From contig NZ_BMKD01000008.1 in assembly GCF_014643835.1 (NCBI RefSeq), positions 186,001 through 250,000 on the forward strand: DNA of 64,000 nucleotides, written 5' to 3'. A program made the translations under genes and the position numbers. The notes under the pieces were generated by a model, which was given only the letters and a program-made list of their open reading frames with translations, was not told where the DNA came from and made no database searches. This DNA is from Mucilaginibacter rubeus. GTDB taxonomy: Bacteria; Bacteroidota; Bacteroidia; Sphingobacteriales; Sphingobacteriaceae. Positions 60,712-64,000 of this stretch are shown here, piece by piece. Every line of letters begins with the position of its first letter. Position 1 is the first letter of the stretch.

Positions 60712-62100
60712 ATGCAAAATCAAAACCAACTTTTTTCTTCGCAACATTTCGCAATTCTTAAAAACGCCCTCCGGTGGACGGTCATTATCATCCCCATAGC
60801 TGTTGTTATTGGCAGCGCGGTTGCCTTATTCTTGTGGTTGTTGAGTTGGGCTATCCATTTTAGGTTTGCACATAACTGGCTGTTGTATTTGCTGCCGTTG
60901 GCAGGTATCGCGATATTTTTCATTTATAAATTTTTTGGTGGTCCGGCCGAAAAGGGGAATAATTTAATTATTGATGAAATCCATAACCCCGGTGGCGGGG
61001 TCCCTAAGCGTATGGCCCCACTGGTGCTGATTACTACTATTATTACTCATTTGTTTGGCGGCTCGGCCGGGCGCGAGGGAACGGCGGTACAAATGGGCGG
61101 CAGCTTAGCCCAAATGATAGGCAAATGGCTTATGCTTAATGAAGCTGATACCCAAACAGTACTTACCGCGGGCATAGCGGCGGGTTTCGGTGCGGTATTT
61201 GGTACGCCGTTAACTGGTGCTGTTTTTGCAATGGAGGTGCTGACGATAGGCCGGGTGCAATATAATGCGCTGCTGCCATGTCTTATTGCGGGCATTGCCG
61301 GCGATATTACGGTGGCCGCCTGGGGTGTTCATCATACGCCTTATCATATTGATATTATCCCTGTTATCCCGCATTGGTTTTCAGGCTATGTTTCAACCGA
61401 CCTGTTAATGATCTTCAAAACTATAGTAGCTTCTATCGCTTTCGGGCTGGTCAGTTACCTTTTTGCCAAAATGGTACATGGCATCAAAAGTTTTTTTACA
61501 CAATACATCAAAACGCCCTGGTTGATCCCGTTTATTGGCGGGCTGATCATTATCGCGCTTACTTTTGTTAATGGCAAACCCGATTACCTAAGTTTAGGGG
61601 TAGATGCCGAACATGCTGGTGCTGTTACAATCCCTTCAGCTTTTCATGCCGGCGGTGCCGATACCTGGAGCTGGCTCTGGAAAACCATTTACACTACCGT
61701 AACCTTAGGTACAGGTTTTAAGGGCGGAGAGGTAACACCGCTGTTTTATATTGGCGCTACTTTGGGTAACACTTTATCCGGTTTACTTGATGCGCCGGTT
61801 AGCCTTTTTGCCGCTTTAGGTTTTATAGCGGTTTTTGCAGGCGCAACTAATACCCCGCTGGCCTGTACTTTTATGGGTATAGAGCTTTTTGGTGGCGAAC
61901 ACGCCCTGTTGTTTGCCGTGGCCTGTTTCACAGCCTATCTTTTCAGCGGGCATACGGGTATATATGGCTCCCAAAGAATTGGAGTTACTAAGTTAACCGG
62001 TGGACCGGCCGATGACAAAACGCTTTCGGAAGCAATGAAAAGGCGCGGATATTTATATCATAAGCTGGCAAAATATAGTTTCCTTAAAGCGAAGGAATAA
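60712..62100 (+). CDS. ClC-family chloride channel/transporter
   Basis: 462 aa from ATG at 60712; an upstream in-frame start at 60676 adds 12 residues. About ten or more membrane helices. ClC filter motifs GSAGREGTAVQMGGSLAQ and GTGFKGGEVTPLFYIGATLGN, with AAGFGAVFGTPLTGAVFAMEVL. The first motif differs from GKEGP, as in the distant prokaryotic ClC group, some of which are fluoride transporters. No CBS domains. Halide specificity not determinable here. Confidence 0.88.
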   Translation: MQNQNQLFSSQHFAILKNALRWTVIIIPIAVVIGSAVALFLWLLSWAIHFRFAHNWLLYLLPLAGIAIFFIYKFFGGPAEKGNNLIIDEIHNPGGGVPKRMAPLVLITTIITHLFGGSAGREGTAVQMGGSLAQMIGKWLMLNEADTQTVLTAGIAAGFGAVFGTPLTGAVFAMEVLTIGRVQYNALLPCLIAGIAGDITVAAWGVHHTPYHIDIIPVIPHWFSGYVSTDLLMIFKTIVASIAFGLVSYLFAKMVHGIKSFFTQYIKTPWLIPFIGGLIIIALTFVNGKPDYLSLGVDAEHAGAVTIPSAFHAGGADTWSWLWKTIYTTVTLGTGFKGGEVTPLFYIGATLGNTLSGLLDAPVSLFAALGFIAVFAGATNTPLACTFMGIELFGGEHALLFAVACFTAYLFSGHTGIYGSQRIGVTKLTGGPADDKTLSEAMKRRGYLYHKLAKYSFLKAKE

Positions 62101-62103
62101 GCA

Positions 62104-62850
62104 TTATTTAGTGGCGGTAACCACAATGTAAGGAGATAATAGCTTTGATTCTACCGGGATGATTTTGGTAAAAACCTTGCCTGCTACCCACACCAGTTTG
62201 GTGATGGCTTTAGCTATGGCAGGCTTGTTAGCCTTATCTTCCAGCCAAACCGAAAATTTGCCGTAATAATATGCCTCAACATTTTTTAAGCCAAGTTCCT
62301 TGCAATAGCTGGCCAGTAATGGAGGGTTCATACTATTGATGTTGTGTTTTTCGTAGTTATTAAGGTCGTAGTTGCGTTGTACCCATCCGTTAACACCGGT
62401 AAAGTTAGGCAGGGTAATAAACAGTGTGCCTCCCGGTTTAAGGAAAGAGAGGTGTTTTTCAATAATGCCTTTGGTATCATTAAAATGCTCTATCAATCCG
62501 CATGAAAGTACCAGGTCATATTCGGTTTCGGGTTGGTATTTGAACAGGTCGCCTTCAATAACCGCGATGTCCCGATCATTAAGCTGATTGGCATCCAGTA
62601 CTTCCTTCAAAACTTTTGGGTGCACATAAAAATCGAACAGCGTAGTTTTTAACCCGAAATACTTCTTCAAAAAAATGGCAAAATAACCCGGAAAACCCCC
62701 AAGCTCAATAGCCGACGCCGGTTTGTTGGTATCGATAATGCTTTTTAGCAGCTTATGAAAAGTATAATTAGCCGGCACATTAAAAGCCAGGTCTTTTTTT
62801 GATTCCCAGTAACCGGCCCAAAATGCCTTGTCGGTGAGTTCGTTGCTCAT
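62104..62850 (-). CDS. Class I SAM-dependent methyltransferase
   Basis: 248 aa. SAM-binding motif in SAIELGGFPGYFAIFLKKYFG; post-I segment VIEGDLFKYQPETEYDLVLSCGLIEHFND; then FLKPGGTLFITLPNFTGVNGWVQR. A C-terminal hydrophobic segment may touch the membrane. Substrate unknown. -7 box TACCTTTG ends 5 nt before ATG (62856-62863). Convergent with the ClC gene with a 3-nt gap. Confidence 0.85.
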   Translation of the reverse strand: MSNELTDKAFWAGYWESKKDLAFNVPANYTFHKLLKSIIDTNKPASAIELGGFPGYFAIFLKKYFGLKTTLFDFYVHPKVLKEVLDANQLNDRDIAVIEGDLFKYQPETEYDLVLSCGLIEHFNDTKGIIEKHLSFLKPGGTLFITLPNFTGVNGWVQRNYDLNNYEKHNINSMNPPLLASYCKELGLKNVEAYYYGKFSVWLEDKANKPAIAKAITKLVWVAGKVFTKIIPVESKLLSPYIVVTATK

Positions 62851-62855
62851 GGGTG

Positions 62856-62863
62856 CAAAGGTA
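62856..62863 (-). promoter_or_regulatory. -7 box abutting the methyltransferase start
   Basis: Minus strand TACCTTTG, then CACCC, then ATG. No clear -33. Confidence 0.55.
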
Positions 62864-62874
62864 TAAAAAGTAGG

Positions 62875-62996
62875 CAGTTTCCGGTTGGCGGTTTTCAGTT
62901 GGCAGTTTTCATTGTGCAGTAAGCAGTATTTAATAAATGGGAATGTTTAACAACTTACAGTCGCCAACAGAGCACTGCCAACTGCTTACTGTAAAC
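62875..62996. repeat. TTGGCAGT-word inverted repeat
   Basis: CAGTTGGC/TTGCAGTAAGCAG-type words on the left are complementary to CGCCAACAGAGC and CTGCCAACTGCTTACTGT on the right (62949-62992). About 120 bp between the methyltransferase and deacetylase genes; it reaches the deacetylase stop codon. Confidence 0.5.
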
Positions 62997-63606
62997 TCTT
63001 AAAACTATACCCTTCCTTACTCCAAACCTCCAAAGCCCGCGGCAGTACATACTCCAATCGATCAAAAGCTTTGATGCTGTCATGAAATACTACCATCGAT
63101 CCTGCTTCAGTATATTTAAGCACTCCTTTTAGGCAATCTTCAGGTTTAAGGGCCGCATCAAAATCGCCGCTGAGCACATCCCACATAAAAATATTTAGAT
63201 TGGGTCTCGCTGCTTTCAGCGCCCGGATCTGCTCCCTTTTGATCCTTCCGTACGGAGGACGAAACAACGGCGTATCCAGCAATTTATCGGCCTGTAAAAA
63301 ATTATCAAGATAGGTTTGCGTATCGGTTTTCCAGCCTTTTAGGTGGTTAAAAGTATGGTTGCCTATGGCATGGCCGCCGGCTTTTACCTGTTCAAAAATA
63401 TCGGGGTGCTTGCGTACATTGTCGCCAATGCAAAAAAAGGTGGCTTTGGCATTGTATTGTTTTAAAATATTTAATACAGCCGGTGTAACAATTGGTATAG
63501 GGCCGTCGTCAAAAGTGAGATAAATGCAACGGTCAGTTGATTTTATATCCCAGGTAAGTTGGGGATAAAGCTTTTTCAGCAGCCAGGGAGTTTTAACCAG
63601 GTACAT
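62986..63606 (-). CDS. Polysaccharide deacetylase family protein
   Basis: 206 aa. NodB-homology motifs: IYLTFDDGPIPIVTP (catalytic and metal Asp), AIGNHTFNHLKGW (metal His pair), FRPPYGRIKREQI, MWDVLSGDFDAAL and MVVFHDSIKAF. Deacetylates GlcNAc-type polymers such as peptidoglycan, chitin or capsule. No signal peptide visible; the protein is short, so it may act in the cytoplasm or be exported otherwise. Confidence 0.9.
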   Translation of the reverse strand: MYLVKTPWLLKKLYPQLTWDIKSTDRCIYLTFDDGPIPIVTPAVLNILKQYNAKATFFCIGDNVRKHPDIFEQVKAGGHAIGNHTFNHLKGWKTDTQTYLDNFLQADKLLDTPLFRPPYGRIKREQIRALKAARPNLNIFMWDVLSGDFDAALKPEDCLKGVLKYTEAGSMVVFHDSIKAFDRLEYVLPRALEVWSKEGYSFKSLQ

Positions 63607-63707
63607 ACAGATGAGGTAGTTTGTGTTTTATCCCTATTAACAACATTTAACAAAAATAAACACTGCAATGTAATGAACAGTTGCTTACCATTGTATAGAA
63701 AAACCTT

Positions 63708-64000
63708 ATGAAACTAAAATTATTACTATCAGTTAAAGCAACGCTCATTTGCACAATTATATTTTCGGTATGCAGCTTTAATGCCGGCGCGCAGGAAGTA
63801 ATAGGCTTGCAAAAGGCAGTAGACCTGGCCCTTGAACGTAATCTTACTATTAAACAAGCCGAGTTCACAGCTGCCATCACCAACGAAGATCTTAAACAGT
63901 CGAAATATAATCAACTGCCAAATTTAGCAGTAAGCCCACAGGGCTCATTCAACTTTGGCCGTAATATCGACCCTTCAACCAACCAGTTCAGCAACCAGCG
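63708..64000 (+). CDS. TolC-family outer membrane protein (partial, runs off window)
   Basis: Open from ATG at 63708 to the window end, 97 codons. Signal peptide-like MKLKLLLSVKATLICTIIFSVCSFNAGA then QEVIGLQKAVDLALERNLTIKQAE, the usual start of a TolC/OEP repeat, and LPNLAVSPQGSFNFGRNIDPST. Such proteins form the outer membrane channel of efflux pumps or type I secretion. The rest, and any MFP/RND partner genes, lie beyond the window. Confidence 0.88.
   Translation, partial: MKLKLLLSVKATLICTIIFSVCSFNAGAQEVIGLQKAVDLALERNLTIKQAEFTAAITNEDLKQSKYNQLPNLAVSPQGSFNFGRNIDPSTNQFSNQ

Overview
The window looks like chromosomal DNA of a Bacteroidota bacterium of the Sphingobacteriaceae (Mucilaginibacter/Pedobacter type). 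This is inferred from gene content and signals: Bacteroidota -7 boxes (TAnnTTTG), DUF4293, DUF3098, BshA, TlpA/DUF4369 proteins, TonB receptors, the order ftsX-DUF3098-uppP-truB-ribF, and many palindromic intergenic repeats. About 60 protein genes are visible on both strands. I saw no tRNA, rRNA, CRISPR array, insertion sequence or prophage. The first gene (cdaA) and the last (TolC family) are cut by the window edges.

Layout. 1-4.7 kb: diadenylate cyclase, a membrane hydroxylase, ribosome recycling factor and an ABC exporter. 4.8-10.2 kb: a divergent regulatory island. A LytTR response regulator, a DUF1080 protein and a LytS-type histidine kinase lie on the minus strand. A 70-aa membrane peptide overlapping an ABC ATPase, followed by its permease, lies on the plus strand. 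The shared intergenic region holds helically phased repeats resembling LytTR sites. 10.2-11.0 kb: a Xre/RES toxin-antitoxin locus whose toxin is frameshifted. 11.1-13.2 kb: an overlapping PPTase-lipB-SGNH hydrolase operon. 13.4-24.7 kb: dcd, a large MG2/plug-domain surface protein, a Gly/Arg-rich secreted protein, clpS, ilvE, tryptophan dioxygenase, a SerB-SerA-ACT-like fusion, higBA and an epimerase. 24.9-36.5 kb: an arginase-superfamily enzyme, tandem thioredoxin-like proteins, a TonB receptor, a GH20 hexosaminidase, a cobalamin-binding protein and a LysE exporter. 36.5-40.6 kb: the ribF-truB-uppP-DUF3098-ftsX block. 41-47.4 kb: an ABC exporter, truA (carrying an in-frame palindromic insertion), a DUF892 protein, a DUF4293 protein and a DEAD-box helicase with RGG-like repeats. 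47.6-49.3 kb: two small envelope proteins and gpsA. 49.6-56.8 kb: a Planctomycetes-style DUF1553/DUF1501/NHL/cytochrome cluster. 57-64 kb: a TonB-like protein, a VOC protein, bshA, a ClC channel, a methyltransferase, a polysaccharide deacetylase and the start of a TolC-family protein.

Most noteworthy: (1) the kinase-DUF1080-regulator operon opposite a micropeptide-ABC operon, with candidate operators between them, reads as one sensing/efflux unit; (2) truA contains a 66-nt palindromic repeat inserted in frame, related to an intergenic repeat 12 kb away; (3) at least five genes have a consensus -7 box ending 4-5 nt before the start codon, predicting leaderless mRNAs; (4) the RES toxin is disrupted by one extra A; (5) several palindromic repeat families occupy intergenic spaces, two members bracketing the LysE gene.
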